DNA of 64,000 bases, taken from Struthio camelus (taxonomy: Eukaryota; Chordata; Aves; Struthioniformes; Struthionidae). The first letter of the stretch is position 1, and each line of letters starts with the position of its first letter. The position numbers and the translations under genes were made by a program. The stretch lies in contig NC_090951.1 of the NCBI RefSeq assembly GCF_040807025.1, positions 30,097,573-30,161,572 on the forward strand. Direction: 5' to 3'. Below, piece by piece: positions 24,701-37,169 of the stretch. The notes under the pieces were generated by a model that saw only the letters and a program-made list of their open reading frames with translations, searched no databases and was not told the origin of the DNA.

Positions 24701-27700
24701 AATCAACGGAGCATTGCGTTGCATCTGGGCGAGCAGGGCCAGTTGGTTCAGAGGGGAAATACCAGCTGCCCCTCCATGGGGATTTCTGGTCTTGGGCGAG
24801 CTCGGGTAGGCGCAGCTCTGCCGACCCCACACCTCAGGGCCCTGTGCTTCGTGTCCCCAGCGCGTCAGCTCTCCGCCGTGGTGTGTGCATGCCCATACAC
24901 CGGGTTTTGCATCCACGGGCTTGTTGCTCCCCGCTTTAATGTCAGTGTTGCATTGGCGGGGGTTGCTTTTAAGCAGCCCAGGTGTTTTCCGTTGCTCACT
25001 GTGTGGTTATCAGCCCTTGTGCATCTCCTTGTAGGGCATCCTTCGGATCAGGTTAGCAGACAGCATAACCATGTGGCTGGGTGTGTTTGCTTTCTGATCC
25101 TAACCCCCTTCCCTGCCGTGTTTGTTTGCACAGAGCCAGCTTTATTTTGCCATCCTACCTCCATGCTCCCGTGGTGGCAGGCGGGTTTGCAAACCCATGG
25201 CCCCATCTTCCAGGGGCGGCAAATTGCTCCCAGGAGCAGACGGGAGCAGGGGCTGCCCAGGGCTGGGCTGCCACTGACTGGCTTTGGCAGGCAATGGGTG
25301 GGTGCAGGATGTGGCCACGGAGCTGGCTGGCCAGCGAAACTTCCTCCTCCACTCGCGAAGGCGGCTGTAGCAGGGGAGCTCGAGGACGAGGCAGTTCACC
25401 TTGTGGCGGTGGTAAGCTGCTTTTGAACAATACTGACACTAATCGAGGTCGTGAGCAAACAGCGCGATGGCAGCAGGCGAGGAGGGCTGCTGCATTTCCC
25501 AGCCTTCGTTAGGAGAAATGGGCTGGAGCTAAACCCCTCTTCCCTTAGCCTTGCTGCTAGGGCATCAAGTAACCAGCTAAGGATGCTGCGTTTCCAAGCA
25601 AGCAGTTTTCCCTTGGTCTTCCCTACCGACAAGCCTCAGATGCCTTTGAAAGCTCCCCAATCACAAATGAGGCTTTTTTCTTTGTCTTTCGCATGCAGTG
25701 CGTCTGTTGTTCCTCCCTCTTTGCTGAAATCGCGCTGCTGGTGGGGCAAAAATTTCTCAGCTGTGCGGCAAATGAAGCCTTTGCAGGCAATGCTTGCCAG
25801 AGCCTGGCCAACCTGCTTGGCTGCGAGCTTCCCCGATGCTCATTTGCTGCCAGACGATTGCCATTCTTTTATTTAAATGGATAATAGTGATTCCTGCCCC
25901 CGGGAGCGGAACAGCCCTGACAGGCACCAAATTCATCAGCCTCCGCCAGCTGGACAGGTTCATCGGGGATGATTTTGAGAGCAATGCTGGAGCAGGACGC
26001 AGCCCCGGCGGCGGCGGCAGGACCAGGCGCTGGCTTGGCTTTGGGCATTAATAAGCATCGCGGGGTGCAGGGGCGCCCTGTTCAGCCTGGCCGGCCCATC
26101 CAGCCCTTGAGTCATACTTTTCCACTCTCAGGAGGCTCAGTTTGAGGCTCTCACAGGTTGCATTATACTGTTTGCTGCTGCTGAGGTCCTGATCCACTCA
26201 GTTTTTCAGATGTTGGCTGTTTTCAGTCAAGACTTTCCACCCAGGATTTGTGAAAAAGTGCTTTTTCCTGGGTGCTGGTGTGGTCAAGACTAACACGAGT
26301 GATTTTTCTCATCAGGCAGCTTTCTTCAAAGCGTTGCTAACCAGCCAGGCTTGATGCTGGGGCTCACGGGCCGTGGCCTAGCCCCACTCGGCCACCAGCT
26401 ATTGCTGTGTCGAGGGAGGGTGAAAGCATGGCAAGGAAAAGGCGAGACGTTTCTAGAGATGGCAGATGGCGTAGCTGAGGCAGAGATGTGGTTGACACGG
26501 TGGCCTTGGGGATGGGTGAAGTGAGATGGGAGGGCCTGAGGGTAAGAAACGCGTGGTTAGCTGGGACGTGTGGGTCCCTTAGTGCCTTTGGGCTCCCAGC
26601 GCTGCGTGAAGTTCTGGGGTGGAGCGACACCACCCGCCCAGGTGGTCCCGTCTCCTTGCTAGTGCGGTGAGGACGCCGCGGAGCCAGGCGCCTGGCCTTG
26701 TCACTGAGGTCCCCCTATGCCCACTCTGCCCCACAGCCTCCTGCTCCCTGGGGCTGCCCTGCAGCCAGCGGCTCCTGCACCTGCACGTGCATGGTACCCC
26801 GTGCCGTCCCCTCCCGTGCCGTCCCCTCCTGGTGCCCGGACCCTTCCAGGCATCCGCTTTGCACCTCTTACGCAGGGGTGGGAGGAACCCGCTTGTCACA
26901 GACTTCATCTGTGCTTTTGTAGGTGCCTGCACGGTTTGGGAGCTTCGGAGAAGGGGGACTTGTGTGAGAGAGGGGGAGACGAGTGGAGAGAGGTGGCTGG
27001 ATCATGGAGAAAAGAGAGGTGAGGCAAAAAAGAAGAGACTGAGAGGACATTGCCAGGCCGGTTAGAGAAGGGTGCCGGGGAGCTTGCCAGGGGCGACGGA
27101 CAGATGTGGTTAATTCGGGGCATCGGCTCTGGCTCCCTGGGGCGGCAGGCAGAGCAGCGCTGCCGGGGTGGCTCTGCTCCCCGCAGCCCTCGGCCTGCCG
27201 CCGCTGCTCTGCGGGGAGACCATGGCTCTGTGCAAGTGCCCCACAGCGGCGGGTGCAGCTAGGCTGGGGGCAGAAGGGGGGTTTTGGCAGCTGCGCTTGC
27301 TGTGTTGGCATCACTGAGCCTGCGTGCAAGATGTGGGGTGGCGCTGGGGCAGAAGGGCTTATTCAAGGCCATGCGGACTAACGGCAGGGCAGGGAGAGCC
27401 CGGGAGAGCCGATTTCCGCATGGCTGGGATGACTTTGGCCGTAAGAATGAACATCAGGTCTGTCCCCTGTCACCGCCAGTGGCATTAGGGGATGCTATTT
27501 AGGGAGACCACATGTGCCTGGCTGATTTCTGCCGAGCGTTTCCCTCGTACTCCCCCACGCCCAGCATTGCTGGACGGGCAATGTTCGTGGGTGCATCCTT
27601 TCCGGATCTGTTTATGGACCTGCTATCCATGAATGTGCCTGGTCCCTTTTTGGCCCTCGCCTCCACCGCCTCCAGGGATTGCTGGAATTCCCTGTCTGCA

Positions 27701-29249
27701 TGCAGAAGTCCTTATTTTATTTGGTTTAAACCCATCTCGTACTACTTTTGTCTTAGGTTCCCATTCCTGAGACCTTTCCTGCAACCCTTTGGCGACTTAG
27801 TGTCTTTAATAACATAGTGCAGAAGCTTGTTAGAGAATTTCTGCTGGTCCAAGGGGATCCGGTGCTGCGGCACGAGCCCAGCAGGGTGGCGGGGAGGAGC
27901 GCCCAGGACCGCAGCCTGGCTGGCAGCCGGGATCGCTGCTCTCAGATCCGCTGCTTGGACAGCTTCTGCCCCTCTTCCTGGCTCCCCATCCCCATGCGCA
28001 AGGGACACAGGGCCAGCATCGCAGCGCTGCGGGCAGAGGCAGGGCTGACTCAGACGGACGCCGCTGCAAAAGCTGCGCTGAGACTGATCGTGGTTTTGGG
28101 CCGTGAGCAGGGAGCGGAGGAAGGCTGCTTTCCTCAGAAGAGGGCAAAGCCCCATCCGCTCCAGGTGGTCAGAGCTGGGTGAGGCTGAGCTGGGAAAGAG
28201 CTGCTCCGTGGGCGCCGAGGCTCCTGCTGCGAGACGGGGCTGCATCAGAGGACAAGCACGAGTGAAGGAGCCGTCAGCCCCGTGCTCTGGTGTCACATGC
28301 CGCACGGAGCAGTAGCCCTGGGCTACAGGGTGCAGGACATGTGGCTCTGGGTAGGCGCTGCGGTTCTGCATAGTGTAGGTTGCTTTTTATTTTCTTTTTT
28401 AAAGGCTGCAAAGGGGCCATTCCCGCAGGCCATCCGGTTCACGTAATGCAGGCACAGGGCTCCCCCTTCCTTGGGACTTGTGTCCAGGCAGCTCATTTCA
28501 CCTGCGGTTCAGGCCAGTCCTGGCAGTGATCAGCAGGCGGTAATGTCCGAGGTGAACCGAGCTGGCCTGAGCCATGTTCTCAGCAGCTGTGCTTTTATGC
28601 TGCAGGAGCAGTTGGTTGACTTTGCAAACAGGGGACCCAGAGTGGGTTATTCCTCTGGACCTTGCTCCATCTTCATCTCTGCTGGCCTGGCTGCTCAGGA
28701 TTTATCTCTCAGTGCAGCCATTTTTGCTGGCCACAAAGTGGCTGGCAACATGACCAGCCCCTCAGCTAATCTCTAGGAGCTGAAAGCACCAGTGAGAATA
28801 AATCTAGGCCTGGCAAAGTAGGAAACTGCTGTTTCCTTCTGTTTCTATCGCCTGTGATAACAAGCCAGCAAATGAACCGAGAGCTGAAGCAGCAAGAGGA
28901 AGAGGGATCCCTTCCTGCGCTGAATTGTTAGTGGCTGGGGTGCATGCAGGGCGCAGTGAGGCACCATCTCTGTGCTAAGGGCACAAGGACTGGGCTGCCT
29001 GCCTCTCTCGCGCCTGGAGTCCTTCCAGCCGTGCTGGGTGTCCTGGTATCCATGGCTCCTCCTGATGGCAATGGCACCAGGGAGCCCCTTCCAGGGTTAT
29101 CTCCTAAAGGAGAGCCAGACGCTCCTGCTTTCTCACTTGGGTAGCAGCCAGGCTTTGCTCTCCGTCCCCTGACCCTGCACTGCGGCTGCAGGCAACGCTC
29201 CTGGCATCCCATATTACTCACGTGGCTCCTTTTCTTTGCGACCTTCTAG
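18701..29249. other. Intergenic, right part upstream of ADGRG1; no gene supported
   Basis: About 10.5 kb without a supportable protein gene. CpG-rich patches are seen at about 22980-23480 and 23990-24180, either of which could hold an alternative ADGRG1 first exon. A short direct repeat (two CAGAGAGACCAGC-type copies) occurs at 19818-19855. A G/C-rich duplication (CCGTCCCCTCC twice) is near 26808-26830. Long open frames such as 24131-25426 show no domain and are judged chance. Confidence 0.55.
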
Positions 29250-29294
29250 GTGCCGCTTTCTCCTTGGAGGCACCCAAAGCAGAGAGAGCCATCC
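29250..29294 (+). other. ADGRG1: 5' UTR part of the first coding exon of ADGRG1
   Basis: A pyrimidine-rich stretch ending in ACCTTCTAG (29241-29249) resembles a 3' splice site 45 bases before the initiator ATG. If used, transcription starts further upstream and the first exon or exons are noncoding, as known for mammalian ADGRG1. Confidence 0.5.
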
Positions 29295-32200
29295 ATGATG
29301 CAACTCTTCCTTCTGCTCCTTCTCTTCCTGCTCCCAGGTAGGCTGCCTCAAGCCATGTCCTGCCCCAGGCTGGCCAGATTTGGGCTGCTGGAAGTAATTG
29401 GCAGCCCCAAAATGAGAGGGCTGAGGGGTACTTAGAGGTATTTGCAACATGGTTTCTAGAAATGTCTCCTGGCCTTGTTTGAAAGCTTGAGTTCCTCTCT
29501 TGCTCCTGCTCCATTGGGGTCTCCAAGGCAGAGACCTGGAAGTGGTCTGATCCTTTCTAGAGACCCCATGGAGATGGAGAACCCCTTTGCTTTATTGGAC
29601 TCTGCCAGCCCTGGGGATCTGCATATGGGAGAGGCTGGGGCCTAGAGAGAGAGGGGAGGTCCTACGTATCAAGGAGCCTCGGCTCACCAGTGAAACCTCC
29701 GAGTGTAACTGTGGGCAATTCACGAAGCTGGCTTAAGTCACTCTTTCAGCCAAGGATGGGGTCACGCATGTTTGAGGGAGAGCCTAGGCTAACAGGGTGG
29801 CTGAGTCGTAACGCACATGATTGCTGGCTGATGTGGCAGCAGGTGATTTGCCGGGGGGGTGGCCGTCCCTGACCCCGGAGCCCTCAGGCTGAGGTGAATG
29901 TTTCCTGGCATTTGTGCAATGCAGGGATGGAGGAGAGCAGCCGCCAAGAAGAGGACTTCCGCTTCTGCGGTGAACGAAACCAAACTGAGAACAGCTCTGT
30001 CATCTACGAGCACAGCCCTGCCGACATCTCCATTGAGAACACAGCCCAGGCACTGATAATAAAAGGGCCCTTTTTGCCAAACCAGAGAAACTCTTATTAC
30101 AAGTACAGCTTGCCTTTGACTTTAGGCAGGTACCGCTTCTGTGTCTACTGGTTCAAGCCCAACAGGACCCTCAAGCTTGCATATGGAAAGCAGAACTTTC
30201 TCCTGGGAAAAGACCTGTCTGATAATATCATCTGGGGCAAAGAAAATCAGAAGACTGAAAAGAACAGCAGCTTTATCTTCAGCGCGTCCTATATTTTCAA
30301 GGGCCAGAAGAACACCTCCCTTGACAGCGCATCTCATTACTTCTTCCCTGGTAAAGGCAATTCGGTGCTATTTTGATGAAGGAAGGGTTGATTTCATCCC
30401 CAACCCTCTCTATCACATGTGCTCTGCTGAAGAGCAGAGCAACTATGTTGTACTGGTAATCTGCTGTAGTACAGTGGTCTAAGGACACTGCTCAGGGTTG
30501 ATGAAGTAGTTTTGAGAAGTAGTTGAGAAGTAGTTTTGCTTGAAGCAGCCTAGAGGCTGCCCCTGATACCCATGTTTCCCTGGGTAAGCAGGTTCCTAAA
30601 CATGAAGGCAGAGGGTTGCTGAGATTTTCAGAAGTGCCTTGGCCTTCTAAAATCCAGGGAACTCGAGTACCTTGCAAAGGTCTCTGAGGCTCTGGCTGCC
30701 CAAGGTGACCAGGAGAAGCCCTCTGGGTCCCGGTCTCTGGTTGCTCTTCCAGGTAGAAATGCTGAGGGCCACACTGAAACCTTCTGCTTTCTTCTTCCTG
30801 TGGTCCACTAGGGCTCCACCCCCTGGGGAGTCAGCCCACTGCCCAAGGGTGGCTCGGGGTAGGGAGGAAGTTGGTTCTGCCTGCTTTTCCCACAGTGTTT
30901 CCTTTTCTGTGCCCATCAGTCCCTCCAGAAAACATGCCTGTCTGGGAGCAAGATGTGGAAAAGGAGCTAACCGACTTAGATAGCCTCATGGGGCAGCCCC
31001 CTGTGGCAGCTGCAGGAGTCCCAGCACACAGGACCCTTCGCAAGTGAGTTCCTGGCTTGAGCCATTCCCAAGTCCTCCTCATTATGCTTATGGCCTCTCA
31101 CCAGCCAGCTCGATGCAGCCCCGTAGGGCCTTGGTAAAGGCCAGGCAATGACTTTATTAAGGCAGGGTGTGTTTATTGAGCCTGCCCATGGTGTCGGAGC
31201 ATTTGCATGTCTCTCTTTCCTGGCTGGACGATGGAGGCTTTCAGAGCAGAGCTTGTGCCTGCTGTCTTCCACTCACTCCGCGCCCCGCTTTCCCCAACAG
31301 CAAACTGCAGGAATTTGAGAAGAAGCTGGCCAAGGTGGAGTTTGAAGGGCAGAACCGGACCTTCGGGCAGGCAGCCATGCATGCGACTGTCCTGAAGATC
31401 GAACTTGGTCGAGCTCCTCAGGACGTCGCCTTTGCTTCCCGGAGAGAGGTGAATTCAGGCTGGGAGCTGAGCAGCAGAGCGTGCAAGGATGAAAGCACGG
31501 CTGTAGAGCTGGGGAGGAGAGTCCTGCCAGCCGAGAGCTCCTTGGGACGAGGAGCGGTGGCCCCAACCCCCGCAACCCACCGTAGTCATTGCAGGAGCTT
31601 TGACAGAGGCACTTGCCAGAGCCCTCCTCATTCTTGGCCCTTTTTGGGAGGCAGCGAGGGGCTTCAGTGATGCTCCGACCTTCTGACTTGTAATCTCTGG
31701 GAGACACCTCGCTGTCCCCTCCCAGAGCCTTAGTGGGAAGGGGTTAGCAGAAGAGAGCAGCAGAAAGGGGCAGGGAAGTGTCCCCTCTTCTCAAGCAGCC
31801 AGGAAGGGCTGCAGCTGAGGCAGGAGGAAGGCCCAAATCAGGGGACAGGACTGCAGTCCGAGGGTCCCTTCTCCTTCACTCCGCAGCCTCTAATATGGAC
31901 TGTGCGGGGGGCCAGGAGCCCCAGTCAGGCACTGCTCAGCTCCCTGGCTGGTGCAAGGCAGTGGGAGCTCCCTGGCCATGCTATGCTGGCCGATGCCCTA
32001 GCTCCTGTGCAGCCTGCCCTGGCAATCTCAGTCCTCTGACATCCTCACACACCCTCCCAACCTGTCTTCTCTGATGAGTTTCTTGTTGCAGGAGGGCAGA
32101 GAGGTCCATGGGTTTGCGGTGGACCTGCCAAGAAGCCTGTTCATGAAGGTGAAGGGCAGGGAAGAGATGGTGGAGCACAGGGTGCTCCTCCTGGACATCA

Positions 32201-35200
32201 ACAGCCAGACCATGTTCCAGGTAATGGCTGGGTATGGCATGGTGGGGTGCCTCTGCTGTGTGAGGAGGGGCTGGTTGTACAGGGCAGCACAGATCCAGCT
32301 GGAGCAGGAACTGCTATTACAAATAAGTGCAGAGCATCCTTCTCCCATGCTCTTTGCTAGCCTTGCTTGGCCACTCTTGGCAAAGCTGCACCCTGTAACA
32401 TCACCTCCAGTTCAGCCAGGCTTTGCCTTTACCTCAGCTCCTCCTGCAGCCCTCTGCAATCCTCAGCCAGCCCCAAACAGGTTAAGCCTGTGGCACCCAG
32501 ACCAGGTGTGCAGCCACTCACTCGGAGAAGGTGCTGCAAAGATGCTGAGCTGAACACAAGCACAGGGCACTGTTGGGCCAGACTGTTTGAAATAAAACTG
32601 CTGATTGGGATGTGCTTGACTGCAGCCAATCCCTAAGCCACGGAGAAACAGTGCAGGGAAAAGGAGGCACGGTGCCGGTGCTCCTGCCAGGGTGGCATTC
32701 ATCTCGCTTTGCTTTATAGGTGACAGAAATGACCTAGCATGTGTGGGGAGAGGGTCTGTGGTGTATTTTAAACGTCTGCCCATGGCTGAGATAGATGGTC
32801 ACAATGTAGAAGTGCTTTTGCCTCTCCTGGAACTGGAAGGGGCGAGCAGGAGTGCATGTGGACCTCAGTCCCACCACATGAGCCACTGATCCAGGAGAGA
32901 GGCCTGGGCAGTGGGAATGTGAGGTAGAGATATGACAGGGAAAGAGGCACGGGACCTTTGTCTTTGGCTTTCTGGAGTCTCTCACCACCTTCATGCCTGG
33001 CAGCTCTCCCTTCCCACGTTGCCACTGTCTCCTCCTTTTTTCCCACAGGATGAAAACAGCAGTCGTGTCCTGGGTGACAAGGTAGTCGGCATCTCCCTGG
33101 TGAACACAGTAGTGGCCAATCTCTCTGACCCTGTGGTCCTCACTTTCTTCCACAACCAGCTGCCGGTAGGTGGAGGAAACAGCCTCATTAAACCTGACCC
33201 CTCCGGGAATAGAGAGGCAAGAAGGGCTCAGACCCTGCCAGCTCAGAGTGTGGTGACAATTCAGCAGGTCCATGTCCATGCCCTCAGCCTGCTAGTAAAA
33301 TCTACTAGGTCTTCTGGGGCTGTACCACAACCACGTTTTCATCTTGTGCTCTCTCTGGCGCTCTGCCTGCTCCTGTCCAGAAGGTGCCATTTTGCAGATG
33401 TGTCAGAGAGCAGTCTCTGTCTTGAGCCCACACTCACGATATGGCCCAATTTGTCTCCTGAGAACTCTAACCTCCTGCCCCATCTTTCCCCCTGCCAAGC
33501 TTGCCATCTGTGTGACAAACCCAGAGATGCATCCTGATCAGGGGCCATGCTTTTGTCATTTCAGAGGAATGTGACCCCACTGTGTGTCTTCTGGCAGGAG
33601 GACACCACCAGTGAGTATCTGGGTGTGGGAGCTTCTGCATCTGGGTATGAAGCAGGACATTGTCTTTGCTCATTCTGCTGTTGCAGGTACCAACAATGGG
33701 GAACCAGCAGGGCTGACCCAGCTGGTGTGTAACAGTGAGAAAAACATCCTCTCTACCTTCACACACCCCCTCTTAGCAGTGCAAGTCATTCGCACCTCCC
33801 TTCTTTTCTGTAATTCCAGTGAGCTCTCTGTAAAGCTGTCCCATGGGGTTATTTCAGGCTTTTCCCTCCGTAGCTAACTTAACAGCTCTCTCCCTCTCCA
33901 GGGGTGGGTGCTGATGCCTCTGAGGGTGGCAGTCCTATATATATATATATTTGTTCTTACTGCTGAGTGCTCTGCGTGGGACCAGCTAGGACCCCCACCT
34001 TTGTCCTCTCCCCTGCCATGGACACCTTGCTCTGAAGCTCAGAAAAGTTTCTCATTGGATTCCCACTGCTCACCAAGTTCTCTCCATTGCAGCATACTTT
34101 GGTAACTGGAATAGCTACGGTTGTACAACAGTGAAGAGGGATAACCAGACAGACTGCAGATGCAACCACCTCACCTACTTTGCTGTACTGATGGTGAGTA
34201 CTGCTTTCCTGCAGCTCTCTGCATCCTTCCTGTCTGCAGAACTTCTCCCTCACCACGGTTGTCGTTCCTCCTTCTCCTCAGGTATCCTCCCCGGAGATCG
34301 CCTATATACACAGGGATTACCTGAGTATCATAACATACATTGGCTGCCTTATCTCAGCTTTGGCATCCGTTTGCACCATCTTCTTCCTCTACTTCAGGTA
34401 CGGCCCTGGAGTCTGGGTGCAGAGATGAGTTAGCAGTCTGACAAGTCACCCCAAGCTCCATGTGTACATCGTTCTGTGCATGCATCCTTTCCTTTGCCGT
34501 TAGACCTACGTGGGCCCAAGCTTTCCAAACACAGTTGGTTGCCCAGCTAGAAACATGATGAGGGAGCCAGGTTGGCAGAATGCACTGAATCCTTCCCTCC
34601 AGAAATCAACCCTCTTTATCAGGTCTCCTGGAGGGCTCTCTAAAACATCTGCTGTTTTCAGTGATTTTGGAAAATCAGCTTTGCTGTTATCAAGGCTCCA
34701 GCAAGCAGAGGCCTGCAAAGATCTTTTCAAGGATCCAGTGGAGAACAGCAGAGTGTTCTCTCAAGTAGTGTCACTCATCCTACATGGATGATAGGGAGGC
34801 TGAAAAGATGTCACTCTGTTCCCACTGTGATCTGGATTTGCAATGCAGAGCTAGCTGGAAGGATCTGGATTTCACACAGAATGGTCGAGGTTGGAAGGGA
34901 TCTCTGGAGATCATCTAGTCCAACCTCCCTGCTCAAGCAGGGGTCCTCTAGAGCATATTTCCCAGGATCGCGTCCAGGCAGGTTTTGAATATCTTCAGCG
35001 AAGGAGACTCCACAACCTCTCTGGGCAACCTGTTCCAGTGCTCTGTCACCCTCACAGTCAAGAAGTTTTTCCTCAAAAAAAATTTGTATGTGTAACAGTT
35101 GTTCCCATGTGTGGGATTAGGCACTTAGCCCCCTGACACTAACAGAGGGTCACCTTACTCTTCTGATTACGGTGAGTTACTCAGCTTGGGGTGTTGTGGG

Positions 35201-37169
35201 ACAGTGAGCTGAGGAAAATGGCCAGGCATGGTGGTGAGATCTCTCCCTCTCACTTTTCCAGAAGCAAGCAACGAGACCAAATCACAAGCATGCACATCCA
35301 CATGAATCTACTGGGTGCCATCTTCCTCCTGGACATCAACTTCCTCATCTCGGAGCACTTGGCTTCCAGCAGCAGTGAGGCAACCTGCAGAGCTGGGGGA
35401 CTATTTCTACACTTCTCTCTTCTGAGCTGCCTGACGTGGATGGGCATTGAGGGCTACAACCTGTACCGGCTTGTGATTGAAGTCTTCAATGCCTACCACA
35501 ATCACTTCCTCCTCAAGCTCTGCCTGGTGGGCTGGGGTGAGTTTAGGGGAGGCAGAAACACCCCAAGGGCTGGGGCAACAGGATGCAGGAGACACATAGG
35601 TAGACTCAGATTCTGCCCCTAGAAGTTTTTTCTACTGTACCTGGTGCCAGGATGGGGATGTAGACATAGATATTGGGGAGCAGATTTCTGAGAGCAGAGG
35701 GGTGGGTCTTCCTGTCAAGGCAGAAGACTTAATGACTTAGAGCAGAAGCTGGAGCTATAGCTTCAGGGGCAGTTCACCCTTGGGGTTGCCCAGCAAGGGA
35801 AGCATGTGACAGCCACTACTTGGAGTCTTTAAGTAGTGATGGGAGGTTCTCTTTCTAAAAGAAACATCTAGGACAGCCAGGAAAGATGGCTTTGGTGAAG
35901 GAAATACCTGAGCATCTCTGCCTTGCTTTGGGCAGGAGGCTGCAATAGCAAGATCTCATGATCTTTTGTGGCCTAAAAGTCTATGATGCTGGGAGACCCA
36001 CCAGCTGTGCAGCACAGCTCACTCTCTGTCTAGGGTTAATGCCAGGCCTCCTTGTTGCGTGCTCTATCCTTGATTCACCCTGAGGAGAGAAGATGCTGTT
36101 TCATACTCCACACAAGGAGAAAGGGACAATGAGTCCTTACAGTAGGTCTGAGGGCCAGGGGATTATGGCTGCTGCTTCATTCTGTTCTTGGTTCCCAGGT
36201 CTTCCCTTTTTTTGTGTGACGTTGATCTTCTTTGCTAACTGGACGAACTACGGCCCATTCTCCATTCCGGTGTATGAATCCATTGGGGGCAAATCCACCA
36301 ATGCAACCATGTAAGTCTTGGTAAATGGGTTACTTGGTCCCTGGTCTTAGATAAAGTCAACTAGTTGAACTGCTGATGTGTCCTGTAGACTTTCCTTAGC
36401 CTGCCAGCCTGTGGGTTTACTGGCTTCTTTGGGGCTTTGCGTAAGGTGGGGGGGATGCCCCTCTGTGTTTGACTGAGCTGGGTGCTGAGTTTGCCAGGCA
36501 CCTTCATGTTGGCTACCCCTGACCTCTCCTGCCTGTGCCCCTGTGGGACAACAAAGCATAACCCTATGCTGTTTCTCCACCTTCTAGATGCTGGATCACG
36601 AGTCCTCTGATCCACAACATAGTGAACCTGGGTTTCTTCAGCCTGGTGTTCCTCTTTAACTCGGTCATGTTGGGGGCCATGGTCCGAGAGATCCTCAGGC
36701 AGAACAAGAAAGGCCACAAGTTAAAGCACGTCCTAGCCCTCTTTGGGCTGTGTGTCCTGCTGGGCATCCCATGGGCTCTGGTCTTCTTTTCCTTCACCTC
36801 CGGTGTCTTCCGCCTTGTCTCCCTCTACATCTTCACCATCATCAACTCTCTCCAAGGTGAGCCTGTGGCGATGGGCTCCTCTAAAAGGCACAAGCTGCCC
36901 CGGGGCATTCATGGGGTATTGACAGGACCAGCAGTGATGGGTACAAGAGGAGCTGGCCTTGGCAGGCTGTCCAGCTCATTCTTGCATCCTATTTTTGCTG
37001 GTCTCTCAAAGGAGATCTTAACCCACCCTTTCTCACCCCTCTCCTAGGTTTCCTCATCTTCCTCTGGTACTGGACAATGGTGCTGCAGGCGAAAAAGTCC
37101 CCTGACTCCCAGAACAGCTCTGACAGCATGAAACTGCAGCCCAACAGCAGCCAAACCCATCCTGACTGA
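29295..37169 (+). CDS. ADGRG1: Adhesion G protein-coupled receptor G1 (GPR56), 13 coding exons
   Basis: Coding exons: 29295-29337, 29925-30350, 30920-31043, 31301-31448, 32092-32220, 33049-33165, 33565-33610, 34093-34193, 34282-34397, 35262-35536, 36199-36310, 36588-36856, 37048-37169. They give 675 aa (human about 693). Order: Leu-rich signal peptide (1-15), PLL domain carried by one 426-nt exon (about 15-156, Cys29 and Cys87, motifs [10 protein letters not shown] and RFCVYW), GAIN domain, intact GPS (CVFW, GC, CRCNHL/T, cleavage 371/372), tethered agonist TYFAVLM, 7TM, polar tail. In mammals it binds collagen III, tissue transglutaminase and other ligands through the PLL/GAIN part and signals through G12/13 in neural progenitors, oligodendrocyte precursors, muscle and lymphocytes. 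No cysteine occurs from residue 88 to 335, so the PLL-GAIN disulfide known from mouse is absent. An MM start is present; the first ATG was chosen. Confidence 0.95.
33936..33951. repeat. (TA)n microsatellite in an ADGRG1 intron
   Basis: Perfect TA alternation of eight units in the intron between the exons ending at 33610 and starting at 34093. Confidence 0.9.
34871..35120 (-). mobile_element. CR1 LINE 3' fragment in ADGRG1 intron
   Basis: Reading the + strand: AGAATGGTCGAGGTTGGAAG, then GGAGATCATCTAGTCCAACC, CAGGATCGCGTCCAGGCAGG, and 'tgttccagtgctctgtcaccctcacagt' (split here across positions 35029-35060), all hallmark CR1 phrases in reverse-complement orientation. It is a 5'-truncated copy of about 250 bp lying 140 bases upstream of the exon starting at 35262. 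It is one of two fragments that place the sample among sauropsids. Confidence 0.93.

Noticed and set aside
24131-25426. 431-aa open frame on the + strand
   Set aside because: GC-rich intergenic DNA with few stops. No recognisable domain, no repeats of conserved residues, and no splice-consistent partners.
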